A DNA stretch of 34,581 bases. It comes from DASQDT01 sp036380435. Its GTDB lineage: Bacteria > Acidobacteriota > Blastocatellia > Pyrinomonadales > Pyrinomonadaceae. Positions within the stretch are counted from its first letter, which is position 1; every line of letters starts with the position of its first letter. The stretch is taken from NCBI GenBank assembly GCA_036380435.1, contig DASVES010000470.1, positions 1-34,581 of the forward strand. The letters run 5' to 3'. Positions 22,744-29,939 of this stretch are shown here, in pieces. The notes beneath the pieces were generated by a model. That model was not told where the DNA came from, made no database searches, and saw only the letters and a list, made by a program, of their open reading frames with translations. The translations under genes and the position numbers were made by a program.

Positions 22744-24480
22744 ATGAGTTCAACCGAAGCAACCTCCGACTCGCTCACCGGCACGGTCAAGGGGCCGGGC
22801 GAGCGCCCGCACGAGTACCTGTTCATCACGGCCGACCAACTGCGCGCGCGCATCGGAGAGTTCGTCTACTACGTCGCCCGCGACGGCCGCGAGCAGCGGC
22901 GCATCATCGGCAACGTCACCTCGCGCCGCCTCGTGCGTAACCTCCCCGACTCCTTCTCCGCCGACCCCGAGACGCCCCCTGCCGTCATCTCCTCGCTCAT
23001 CGGCCTCGACGGCGACGGCTGCGAGCTTTACGAAATCACCGTCGAGTCCATCGGCTACTTCAGCGAGCGCCTCGGCGACTTCGTCAACCCGCGCATCCCG
23101 CCCCGGCCCGGCGACCCCGTCTTCCTCGCCTCCTCCGAAACGCTCTCCGGCGTGCTCTCGTCGCGGCGCGCCGGAGAGCGCGGCTCGACCCACGTCGGCA
23201 GCCTGCTCACGCGCGGCGCGGGCGAGGTGCCCATCGTCCTCTCGACGCGCGACGTGGTCTCCACGCACCTCGCCATCCTCGCCTCCACGGGCGCGGGCAA
23301 GTCCTACACGGCCGGCGTCATCGTCGAAGAGTTGATGATGCCCTACAACCGCGCCGCCGTCCTCGTCGTCGATCCGCACGGCGAGTACGACACGCTGCGC
23401 TCCGTCGAAGAGGACGCGCGCTTCTCCGACCCGGCCGACGGCTACCGCCCCGAGGTCAAAATCTTTACGCACGACCGCGTCAAGGTGCGCTTCTCTTCTC
23501 TGACCGAGGCCGACATCAAGTATCTCCTCCCCGAAGGCACCTCCGAGAAGATGCTCCATTATCTCTCGCAGGCGTTCCGCAAGGTGACGGCCCGCGCGCG
23601 CGAGGGCCACGCCGGCGGCTCCTACCTCTGGGGCTATCACGATTTGCGCGACGCCGTCACCGAGATGAAGTATGGCGACTCTCGCTCGGGCGGCGAGGAC
23701 GGCATGGGCGGCTCTTCGAGCAACGCCCCGACCATCGAAGCCCTGCTCTGGCGTCTCGACAACCGCTTCGACCGCCCCAACTCGCTCTTCTCCGACAGCG
23801 AACACATCCCCTTAAACGAACTCTTCCGCCCCGGTCGCTGCACGGTGCTCCAGCTCTCCGACATCGAGCAGAACGAACAGCAAGTGGTCGTCGCCACCTT
23901 GCTGCGGCGCGTCAACAAGGCGCGCGTGGCGACCGTGCGCGAGGAGTCCGAAGCGCGCACCGACACGCATCTGCCCTACCCCGTCTTCACGCTCATCGAG
24001 GAGGCGCACCGCTTCGCCCCGGCGGGCCAGACGGTCGTCTCCACCAACATTCTCAAGCAGATTCTCTCCGAGGGGCGCAAGTTCGGCGTCGGCATCGGGC
24101 TGATTACGCAGCGACCCGGCAAGCTCGATCAGGACGTGCTCTCGCAGTGTATGACGCAGGTCATCATGCGGATCGTCAACCCCGTGGATCAGGACACGGT
24201 GGCGAAGTCCGTGGAGGGCGCGGGCCGCCAACTCATCGCGGAGCTGCCGGCGCTCACCAAGGGGCAGGCCGTCATCTCCGGCGTCGGCGTCAACACGCCC
24301 GTCATGTGCCGCGTCCGCGAGCGCCTCACGCGCCACGGCGGCGAGACCTTCGACGCCCCCGACGAGTGGGCGCGCTACCACTCGAAGGCCGAGCAACAGC
24401 GACGCGAGCAGGACGACGCCATCCTCGTCAGCCCCGCGCGCCCGAAGAAGGCCGACAAGGCCGGGCCGTTCCAGATTTGA
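22744..24480 (+). CDS. HerA-like hexameric ATPase (DUF87/FtsK-HerA family)
   Basis: The 578-residue protein has an N-terminal beta-barrel-like region (about 10-165, including IGNVTSRRLV and FLASSETLSGVLS), then Walker A STGAGKS (181-187), LVVDPHGEYDT (207-216), a helical insert with a glycine/serine-rich part (about 311-326), Walker B FTLIEEAH (415-422) and EGRKFGVGIGLITQRPGKLD (443-462), the arginine-finger region characteristic of HerA. Such ATPases translocate DNA, with NurA in end resection or with other nucleases in defence systems. No NurA, nuclease or Sir2-like partner is adjacent, so the role here is open. It starts after a 262-base repeat-bearing gap with no clear ribosome site. Confidence 0.85.
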   Translation: MSSTEATSDSLTGTVKGPGERPHEYLFITADQLRARIGEFVYYVARDGREQRRIIGNVTSRRLVRNLPDSFSADPETPPAVISSLIGLDGDGCELYEITVESIGYFSERLGDFVNPRIPPRPGDPVFLASSETLSGVLSSRRAGERGSTHVGSLLTRGAGEVPIVLSTRDVVSTHLAILASTGAGKSYTAGVIVEELMMPYNRAAVLVVDPHGEYDTLRSVEEDARFSDPADGYRPEVKIFTHDRVKVRFSSLTEADIKYLLPEGTSEKMLHYLSQAFRKVTARAREGHAGGSYLWGYHDLRDAVTEMKYGDSRSGGEDGMGGSSSNAPTIEALLWRLDNRFDRPNSLFSDSEHIPLNELFRPGRCTVLQLSDIEQNEQQVVVATLLRRVNKARVATVREESEARTDTHLPYPVFTLIEEAHRFAPAGQTVVSTNILKQILSEGRKFGVGIGLITQRPGKLDQDVLSQCMTQVIMRIVNPVDQDTVAKSVEGAGRQLIAELPALTKGQAVISGVGVNTPVMCRVRERLTRHGGETFDAPDEWARYHSKAEQQRREQDDAILVSPARPKKADKAGPFQI

Positions 24481-24504
24481 GGCGGCCAGGGGGCGGCAAA
24501 GCTA

Positions 24505-24534
24505 TTGACACGGCCCCCCGCGCGGCGTGAGAAT
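24505..24534 (+). promoter_or_regulatory. Candidate sigma70-type promoter
   Basis: A consensus TTGACA (24505-24510) is followed after 17-18 GC-rich bases by TGAGAAT (24528-24534). It lies 25 bases after the HerA-like gene and about 140 bases before the next start. The spacing fits, but the -10 box is imperfect. Confidence 0.42.
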
Positions 24535-24624
24535 GTCGCCCAACAGAGGGGTCTTACAGGGGTCGGCCTGACCGCCTGGCACTTGACCGGGCGAGAAGGC
24601 GCCGCCGCCCCATCCAACCAAAAC

Positions 24625-24652
24625 TTGTCCCGTACCTTCCCGTCCCTATAGT
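24625..24652 (+). promoter_or_regulatory. Candidate sigma70-type promoter
   Basis: TTGTCC (24625-24630), a 16-base spacer and TATAGT (24647-24652) lie 22 bases before the exported-protein start. A GAGAGGTAGAG stretch follows as ribosome site, which gives a short and sensible leader. Confidence 0.48.
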
Positions 24653-24674
24653 TTTTCTTCGAGAGGTAGAGAAC

Positions 24675-25163
24675 ATGATTTCCCGTCCCAGACCGTTAGC
24701 GCCGCTGCTGCTGCTGCTCCTTCTTCCCCTCCTCCTGCTCCTGACGCTCTCCGCCATAGGCCCCGCGCCCGCGCGCGCGCAGATGGGCGACGCCGGCAAG
24801 AACGAAGACCCGGTCTTCAAGGAGTTCAAGGGCGTGTCCATCGGCACGCCGATGGACGAAGCGCGCAAGAAGCTCGGCAGTCCGACCGACAAGGGCGATA
24901 GCCAGGACTTCTACGTCTTCTCCGACGACGAGACGGCGCAAGTCTTCTACGACAGCGGGAAGAAGGTGTCGGCCGTCGCCGTCGTTTACACGGGCGGCAA
25001 GAACGTGCCCACCGCTCAGGCCGTCTTTGGCAAAGAGGTCGCGCCCAAGCCTGACGGCTCGCAGTTCCTGCGCGTGCTCTACCCGAAGGTCAACTACTGG
25101 GTCTCCTACAGCCGCACGGCCGGCGACACGCCCGTCACCTCCATCATGATGCAGCGGAAGTAG
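24675..25163 (+). CDS. Small exported protein, possibly BamE/SmpA-like fold
   Basis: The 162-residue protein has a strong signal peptide (RPRPLAP, then a long leucine run to about 27, and APARA cleavage near 35). In the mature part, FKEFKGVSIGTPMDEARKKLGSPTD followed by DFYVFSDDETAQVFYDSGKKVSAVAVVYTG resembles the helix-hairpin-strand 'GTPMDEVRKKLG' pattern of SmpA/OmlA-like domains, with the later third also beta-rich. There is no lipobox cysteine at the cleavage site, so a soluble periplasmic protein is expected. The fold is an inference; function unknown. It has its own promoter candidates and terminator. Confidence 0.78.
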   Translation: MISRPRPLAPLLLLLLLPLLLLLTLSAIGPAPARAQMGDAGKNEDPVFKEFKGVSIGTPMDEARKKLGSPTDKGDSQDFYVFSDDETAQVFYDSGKKVSAVAVVYTGGKNVPTAQAVFGKEVAPKPDGSQFLRVLYPKVNYWVSYSRTAGDTPVTSIMMQRK

Positions 25164-25202
25164 ACGGGCGGCGCACTCGGGCTTCTCCCACCGCCGCTTC
25201 CG

Positions 25203-25240
25203 CCGGCCCGGCCAACCCTCGGCCGGGCCGGGTTGCTTTT
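25203..25240 (+). terminator. Rho-independent terminator
   Basis: A perfect 11-base stem, CCGGCCCGGCC (25203-25213) with GGCCGGGCCGG (25221-25231), has a 7-base loop and is followed by GTTGCTTTT. It lies 40 bases after the exported-protein gene. Confidence 0.88.
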
Positions 25241-25260
25241 CCGCGCCGCGATGCTAAGAT
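25233..25260 (+). promoter_or_regulatory. Candidate promoter of the stressosome operon
   Basis: TTGCTT (25233-25238), a 16-base spacer and TAAGAT (25255-25260) directly follow the upstream terminator and precede rsbR by about 130 bases. The -35 box overlaps the terminator's T tract. Sequence evidence only. Confidence 0.38.
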
Positions 25261-25315
25261 AACCCGGCGGTTACAAATTCCCCTTCAGGACGACAGTAAA
25301 CGAGGCTCGCGGCGC

Positions 25316-25361
25316 CCCCGTGCGATTGCCGTGCGCGGAGGCGTGCGGCAATCGCACGGGG
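25316..25361 (+). repeat. 16-bp perfect hairpin in the rsbR leader
   Basis: CCCCGTGCGATTGCCG (25316-25331) pairs perfectly with 25346-25361, leaving a 14-base loop. It lies 30 bases before the rsbR start and probably within its transcript leader. No U tract follows. It may affect rsbR mRNA stability or translation. Confidence 0.75.
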
Positions 25362-25391
25362 TGAGTTCCGGGGAGATCGGTGGAGAAGAGG

Positions 25392-26381
25392 ATGGCCGAA
25401 GAGAGCACATCGACGAGTCCGGAGCAGCGGCGCGTGGCCGATCTCATCTCGTCGCGCCGCGACGAGATACTCAACCTCTGGATCACGGAGCGGCTGGAGT
25501 CCGATGAGTTCCGCGACGAGTTGATCTCGAAGAAGGAACTCCTCCACCAGTCGCGTCAGGTGCTGGAGATGCTGGCGCAGGCCCTGCGCGAATCGGACGG
25601 CTCGGACTTCGACCACCCGGCGTTTGCCGACCTGCGCGCCTACCTCAACGAAATCTCCCACATGCGCGCCGTCAAGGGCTACACGCCGACCGAAAACGCC
25701 ACCTACATCCTCGCCCTGCGAAACGTCGTCATGCCGCTCCTCGTCGAAGAGACGGACACGAACACCGACAACCTCGTGCGCGACTCGAACTACTTCACGC
25801 GGCTCTTAGACAAGCTGGGCCTCGTGATGGTCGAGAACTTCATCCGCTCGCGCGAGGAGATCATCCGCCAACAGCGGGCCGACATGATGGAGCTGTCCAC
25901 CCCGGTCATCAAGGTCTGGGACAAGATACTGACGCTGCCGATCATCGGCACGCTCGACTCCCGCCGCGCGCAGATGATGATGGAGTCGCTGCTGCAAAAA
26001 ATCGTCGAAACCGGCTCGACCATCGCCATCCTCGACATCACGGGCGTCCGCACGATGGACACGCTCGTCGCCAACCACCTCATCAAGACCGTGACGGCGG
26101 CCCGCCTGATGGGCGCGCGCTGTATCCTGACCGGCGTCTCCCCGGCCATCGCGCAGACGATGGTGCAGCTCGGCATCGACCTGACGCAGATCACCACCCG
26201 CGCGCAGATGTCCGACGGCATCAAGCTCGCGCTCGAAATGATCGGGCGCACCATCGTCCCCACGAAGGCTCTGGCCAAGATGCAGAGCAACGGCGCCGGC
26301 GCCGACGGCGTCCCCACGCTCAAGTTCGCCGAGCAGTCGGCGAACACCACGCAAGCGGAAAACAAGCATCGTGAATCGTGA
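25392..26381 (+). CDS. rsbR: RsbR-like stressosome sensor/scaffold protein (STAS domain)
   Basis: The 329-residue product has an alpha-helical N-terminal sensory part (about 10-160, with LWITERLESDEFRDEL and EISHMRAVKGYTPTENATYI), a linker helix (EEIIRQQRADMMELSTPVI) and a C-terminal STAS domain (about 168-285) with ILDITGVRTMDTLVANHLI. T170 (ELSTP) and T224 (TMDT) match the two threonines phosphorylated by RsbT in Bacillus RsbR. The N-terminal part is all-helical and not a globin, so the input is unknown. The ATG at 25392 is preceded by GGAG at 25382-25385; a GTG at 25380 is an alternative. RsbR paralogues and RsbS build the stressosome shell that holds RsbT. Confidence 0.9.
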   Translation: MAEESTSTSPEQRRVADLISSRRDEILNLWITERLESDEFRDELISKKELLHQSRQVLEMLAQALRESDGSDFDHPAFADLRAYLNEISHMRAVKGYTPTENATYILALRNVVMPLLVEETDTNTDNLVRDSNYFTRLLDKLGLVMVENFIRSREEIIRQQRADMMELSTPVIKVWDKILTLPIIGTLDSRRAQMMMESLLQKIVETGSTIAILDITGVRTMDTLVANHLIKTVTAARLMGARCILTGVSPAIAQTMVQLGIDLTQITTRAQMSDGIKLALEMIGRTIVPTKALAKMQSNGAGADGVPTLKFAEQSANTTQAENKHRES

Positions 26382-26452
26382 AGAGCTATTAGCGATTAGC
26401 TGTTAGCTGTTAGCTAAGAACTAATCGCTAATAGCTAACAGCTAATCGCTCT
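26382..26452 (+). repeat. Heptamer hairpin B (NNTTAGC units) between rsbR and rsbS
   Basis: 7-base units TATTAGC, GATTAGC and TGTTAGC (26382-26415) face their complements (26421-26452), with a few mismatches between variable dinucleotides and a loop of about 6 bases. It starts at the first base after the rsbR stop and ends just before AAGGAG (26455-26460), the rsbS ribosome site. Confidence 0.9.
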
Positions 26453-26465
26453 TTAAGGAGAACGA

Positions 26466-26897
26466 ATGGACGGGCAGCGCATCCCCATCTTGAAGGTCGG
26501 CCGGGTGTTGATCGTGCCGATTCAGGTGGACATGGACGATCAGTCAGTGATCCACCTCCAGGAGCGCATCCTCTCGGAGTTGGAGCGCACGGGCGCCCGC
26601 GGCGTCCTCATCGACATCTCGCTCCTTGAGATGGTCGATAGCTTCATCGGGCGCGTGCTCTCCGACATCGCGGCGATGGCGCGCATTATGGACGCGCGCA
26701 CGGTGGTGGTCGGGATGCAGCCGGCCGTCGCCATCACACTCGTGGAGCTGGGGCTGGAGTTGCGCGGGGTGGACACCGTCCTCAACGTGGACGAGGGCAT
26801 CCGCCTGCTGCGGGGCGAGTTCGGCATCGACGACGACGAGGGCGAGACGGCCCTCGGGGAGTTCTCGGCCCTTGCAGAGCAGATCCATCGCCCTTGA
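26466..26897 (+). CDS. rsbS: RsbS-like stressosome antagonist (single STAS domain)
   Basis: The 143-residue protein is a stand-alone STAS domain: RIPILKVGRVLIVPIQVDMD, GVLIDISLLEMVDSFIGRVL and ARTVVVGMQPAVAITLVELG. S59 in the VDSF motif falls at the residue phosphorylated by RsbT in Bacillus RsbS. A tail of about 25 residues is acidic. AAGGAG at 26455-26460 gives a good ribosome site. The gene overlaps rsbT by 26 bases. It is the shell partner of RsbR and the direct binder of RsbT. Confidence 0.92.
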   Translation: MDGQRIPILKVGRVLIVPIQVDMDDQSVIHLQERILSELERTGARGVLIDISLLEMVDSFIGRVLSDIAAMARIMDARTVVVGMQPAVAITLVELGLELRGVDTVLNVDEGIRLLRGEFGIDDDEGETALGEFSALAEQIHRP

Positions 26898-27270
26898 GGA
26901 CGAGCACGACATCGCCGTGGCGCGCGGCGAGGTGCGCGTCCTCGCGGCGGCCCTCGGCTTTCGTCTCATCGACCAGACGCGACTCGCCACCGTGGCCTCG
27001 GAGCTGGCGCGCAACGTCGTCAAGTACGCGCGGCGCGGCCGGATGATCGCGCAGCCCACCGAGAGCACCTCGGGGCGTCATGGCCTGCGTCTCATCTTCG
27101 AGGACAACGGCCCCGGCATCCCCGATCTTCAGGCGGCCATGCGCGACGGCTTCTCCACGGGCCGCAGCCTCGGCAAGGGGCTGCCCGGCTCCCGCCGCCT
27201 CGTCGATGAGTTCGACATCAAGTCAACGGTCGGCAGCGGCACCATCGTCACGGTCGTGCGCTGGCTCTAA
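26872..27270 (+). CDS. rsbT: RsbT-like serine/threonine kinase of the stressosome
   Basis: The 132-residue GHKL-fold kinase starts most likely at TTG 26872, with GGGGAG 10 bases upstream and inside the rsbS end. This gives the same length and N-terminus as Bacillus RsbT (about 133 residues). The ATP-binding boxes read ELARNVVKYAR (44-54, N48), EDNGPGI (77-83) and FSTGRSLGKGLPGSRRLVDE (94-113). It would phosphorylate RsbR and RsbS when stress is sensed and be released from the shell. In Bacillus it then activates RsbU; here no RsbU is found and two further RsbT-like domains follow in the same operon. Confidence 0.9.
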   Translation: MQSRSIALEDEHDIAVARGEVRVLAAALGFRLIDQTRLATVASELARNVVKYARRGRMIAQPTESTSGRHGLRLIFEDNGPGIPDLQAAMRDGFSTGRSLGKGLPGSRRLVDEFDIKSTVGSGTIVTVVRWL

Positions 27271-27275
27271 GAATC

Positions 27276-27357
27276 AGAGGTCAGAGGTTAGAGGTTAGAG
27301 GTCAGTAAAAAACGGGCTTGTTCTTAACTGACCTCTAACCTCTAACCTCTGACCTCT
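27276..27357 (+). repeat. Heptamer hairpin C (AGAGGTT/AGAGGTC units) between rsbT and the PP2C fusion
   Basis: A perfect 31-base inverted repeat (27276-27306 and 27327-27357) has four 7-base units per arm (AGAGGTC, AGAGGTT, AGAGGTT, AGAGGTC) and a 20-base loop containing A6. It starts 5 bases after the rsbT stop and ends 6-12 bases before the next start. Confidence 0.93.
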
Positions 27358-27369
27358 TCTCTGTTGCTT

Positions 27370-28416
27370 GTGAGAGTCTTTCATTCACAGGAGATCAAGG
27401 ACGAGGCGCAGGTCGGTGGGGCGCGACGCGCCGTGCAGCGCTTCGCCGCGCCGCTCGGCTTCTCGGACGACGAGCTGGCCGAGATCGCCATCGTCGTGCA
27501 GGAGATCGGCACCAACGCGGCGAAGTACTCGCGCGTCGGCGGCCGGCTCCACTGGACGACGCCGCTCGACGGCCCCGCCGGCCTCGAGCTTTTCTACTGG
27601 GACAAGGGGCCGGGCATCTTCGACATCGAAGCGGCCGTGCGCGACGGCGTAACGACGGGCGGGGGCCTCGGCACCGGCTTCGGCGCCATCCGCCGACTGA
27701 CCAACGAGTTCGACGTTTACTCCACCCTGCGCGCCACCACCTCGCGTCTCCTCCACGCGCGCCGCACCACGCACGGCACCGTCGTCCTCTGCCGCAAGCG
27801 TGTCGCCGGCGCAACCGCGCCGCCCCCGGACGAAGGCGAGGGCCGGCGGCGCATCGGCGCATGGAGTCGTTGCCGGACGGGTGAGGACGTGAACGGCGAT
27901 GGCTACTTCATCGGCCGCCACGACGGGAATATTTTGCTGGCGGTCGTTGACGGTCTGGGCCACGGGCGCGGCGCGCGCGACGCGACGGCCGCCGCCCTCG
28001 GCGCCTTTGAAGACTGGGCGGGCGAGCCGCCCGACGAGGTGCTCGCGGCCGCGCACGACGCGCTGCGCTCCACGCGCGGGGCCGTCGCGGCGGCCGTCGT
28101 CATCGACCGGGAAGGCGAGACCTTCCACTACGCGGGCGTCGGCAACATCGACGTGCGCGTCTTCAATTCCCCCGAGCCGGTGCGCCCCGTCCCCATCAAC
28201 GGCACGCTCGGCTCGCGCCTCTCCGCTTTGCGCGTCTGGCCCCACCGCTGGTCGGAGGGGACGACCATCGTGATGGCCTCGGACGGCGTCAGCGCGAGCT
28301 GGGACATCGGCTCGTATCCGGGACTGCTGGCCAAAAGCCCTCAAATCTTCGCCGGCGTCCTCCTGCGCGACTACGGCCGCGACTCCGACGACGCGACCGC
28401 ACTCGTCGTCAGATGA
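27370..28416 (+). CDS. RsbT-like ATPase fused to PP2C/SpoIIE-type phosphatase (RsbX analogue)
   Basis: With the GTG at 27370 the product has 348 residues; TTG 27364 is the alternative, and neither has a clear ribosome site. Residues 1-145 form an RsbT-like GHKL domain (QEIGTNAAKYS, DKGPGI at 78-83, TTGGGLGTGFGAIRR). After a P/E-rich linker, residues 160-348 are a PP2C-type phosphatase with the metal aspartates in NGDGYF (D177), VVDGLGHG (D194), ASDGVS (D305) and SDDATALVV (D340/D341). In Bacillus, RsbX dephosphorylates RsbR and RsbS to reset the stressosome. Here the attached RsbT-like domain could dock it on the shell. The order R-S-T-X matches known stressosome operons. Confidence 0.87.
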   Translation: MRVFHSQEIKDEAQVGGARRAVQRFAAPLGFSDDELAEIAIVVQEIGTNAAKYSRVGGRLHWTTPLDGPAGLELFYWDKGPGIFDIEAAVRDGVTTGGGLGTGFGAIRRLTNEFDVYSTLRATTSRLLHARRTTHGTVVLCRKRVAGATAPPPDEGEGRRRIGAWSRCRTGEDVNGDGYFIGRHDGNILLAVVDGLGHGRGARDATAAALGAFEDWAGEPPDEVLAAAHDALRSTRGAVAAAVVIDREGETFHYAGVGNIDVRVFNSPEPVRPVPINGTLGSRLSALRVWPHRWSEGTTIVMASDGVSASWDIGSYPGLLAKSPQIFAGVLLRDYGRDSDDATALVVR

Positions 28417-28493
28417 GTTCAAGGTTCAAAGTTCAAAGTTCAAAGGGAAGACACGTTTCCGACTTTGAACTTTGAACTTTGAACTTTAAACTC
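28415..28493 (+). repeat. Heptamer hairpin D (GTTCAAA units) between the phosphatase and kinase fusions
   Basis: The arms 28415-28445 and 28463-28493 are 31 bases each, complementary at 29 positions, with the period-7 unit GTTCAAA/CTTTGAA. The loop is 17 bases. The left arm overlaps the last two bases of the phosphatase stop codon; the right arm ends 9 bases before the next ATG. Confidence 0.93.
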
Positions 28494-28502
28494 TGGACTC
28501 TT

Positions 28503-29849
28503 ATGGAAGGCATCACCTCGACCCGGCTCGGCGACATCTACGTGCGCCGCGAGGCCGACATCATCAAGGTGCGCGAGCGCGTCCGCCGGCTCGCGCGCGA
28601 GTTGGGGTTCGACTCGACGACGCAGATCAAGATCACGACGGCCGTCTCCGAACTCACCCGCAACATCTACGAGTACGCCCGCGCCGGCGCCATCAGTTGC
28701 TCCGTGGCCGAGCGCGGCTCCGCGCAGATCGGCCTCCAGATCATCGCCCGCGACACCGGCCCCGGCATCGACGAGAAGCAACTCCGGGCCATCCTCCGCG
28801 GCAGCTACCGCTCGCCGTCGGGGATGGGCGTCGGCCTCGCCGGCACGCGCCGGCTGATGGACGAGTTCGAGATCGAGTCGAAGCCGCAGGAGGGGACGCG
28901 CGTCCTCGTCATCAAGTGGTTGGCCGCCGGCGCGGGCGCTGGCATCAAGGCGCGCGTCGCGGAGCTGCGTGAGTTCTTCGCGGCCGAGGTTGACGAGGCG
29001 GCGATGGAGGAGCTGACGCGTCAGAACCGCGACCTCGTGCAGGTGCTCAACGAACTCGAAGAGAAGCGCGAGGCGCTGGAGCGGCTCAACAGTCAACTGG
29101 GCGAGAGCAACCGGGAGCTGAACGAGGCCAACGCCAAGCTGCGCGAGCTGGCCGAGATGAAGGAGGAGTTCCTCGCCCTCACCACGCACGATCTGCGCTC
29201 GCCGCTCACGGTCATCAGCGGCGTCATCAACTTCTTCACCTCGGGCCGCCTCGGCGACATGACGCCCGAGCAGAAGAACATGGTGGCGATGATGGAGCGC
29301 AACACGCACAGCCTCATCGAACTCGTCAACGACCTGCTCGACGCCTCCAAGCTCGAATCCGGCTCGATGCGTCTCGACCTCACGTCGGTCGATCTGCGCG
29401 CGCTCACCTCCGAGCTGCGCGACACGATGGAGCCGCTGGCGCGCGACAAGGAGATCGCGCTCGAAGCCGGCTTACCCGACGGCCTGCCGCTCGTCCGCGC
29501 CGACCGCGCGAAGCTCCGCCGCATCCTCGTCAACCTCGTCTCGAACGCCGTCAAGTTCACGCCGAAGGGCGGGCGCGTCGAGCTGAGCGCCGAGCCGCGG
29601 GACGGCGCGGTGCGCGTCTCGGTCGCCGACACCGGCGTCGGCATCGCGCCCGAAGACATCCAGCGCCTCTTCGACAAGTACGAGCAGGCCCGCTCGCGCG
29701 CCACGCGCAGCGAGAAGGGCACGGGCCTCGGCCTCTACATCACGCGCCAGCTCGTCGAGATGCACGGCGGCAAGATCGAAGTCCGCTCCGAGGTCGGCAA
29801 AGGCTCGACCTTCTCTTTCACGCTTCCGACGGAGAACAAGAAGAAGTGA
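28503..29849 (+). CDS. RsbT-like domain fused to a histidine kinase
   Basis: The 448-residue protein starts at ATG 28503 (the frame opens 8 codons earlier inside the hairpin). Residues 1-140 are an RsbT-like GHKL domain with SELTRNIYEYAR (49-60), RDTGPGID (83-90) and SGMGVGLAGTRRLMDEFEIE (106-125). A long coiled coil follows (about 165-222, VLNELEEKREALERLNSQLGE). The HisKA H-box is ALTTHDLRSPL with H229, then N-box NLVSNAVKF (344-352), DTGVG (376-380) and GTGLGLYI (406-413). It is cytoplasmic, without membrane helices. The fusion suggests that the stressosome controls phospho-transfer to an unseen response regulator directly. Its stop TGA lies in the first unit of the next hairpin. Confidence 0.9.
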   Translation: MEGITSTRLGDIYVRREADIIKVRERVRRLARELGFDSTTQIKITTAVSELTRNIYEYARAGAISCSVAERGSAQIGLQIIARDTGPGIDEKQLRAILRGSYRSPSGMGVGLAGTRRLMDEFEIESKPQEGTRVLVIKWLAAGAGAGIKARVAELREFFAAEVDEAAMEELTRQNRDLVQVLNELEEKREALERLNSQLGESNRELNEANAKLRELAEMKEEFLALTTHDLRSPLTVISGVINFFTSGRLGDMTPEQKNMVAMMERNTHSLIELVNDLLDASKLESGSMRLDLTSVDLRALTSELRDTMEPLARDKEIALEAGLPDGLPLVRADRAKLRRILVNLVSNAVKFTPKGGRVELSAEPRDGAVRVSVADTGVGIAPEDIQRLFDKYEQARSRATRSEKGTGLGLYITRQLVEMHGGKIEVRSEVGKGSTFSFTLPTENKKK

Positions 29850-29930
29850 TAAGTGATAAGTGATAAGTGATGAGAAAAGACAAAAGACGAAGTCTTTCTC
29901 TCATCACTTATCACTTATCACTTATCACTC
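29844..29930 (+). repeat. Heptamer hairpin E (AAGTGAT units) between the kinase fusion and mpl
   Basis: Arms 29844-29875 and 29899-29930 are complementary at 31 of 32 positions; each has four AAGTGAT/ATCACTT units of period 7. A further partial unit runs to 29936. The kinase stop codon (29847-29849) is part of the first repeat unit, and the mpl ATG follows at 29940. The unit is the same as in the arms of hairpin A. Confidence 0.93.
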
Positions 29931-29939
29931 ATCACCCTT

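Noticed and set aside
27276..27357. The heptamer hairpins as simple Rho-independent terminators
   Set aside because: They have no U tract after the stem and lie inside what looks like one operon. Attenuation remains possible, but a plain terminator call is not supported.
21472..29936. The tandem repeats as a CRISPR array
   Set aside because: Units are 7 bases without spacers, each array is under 130 bases and palindromic, and no cas genes are present.
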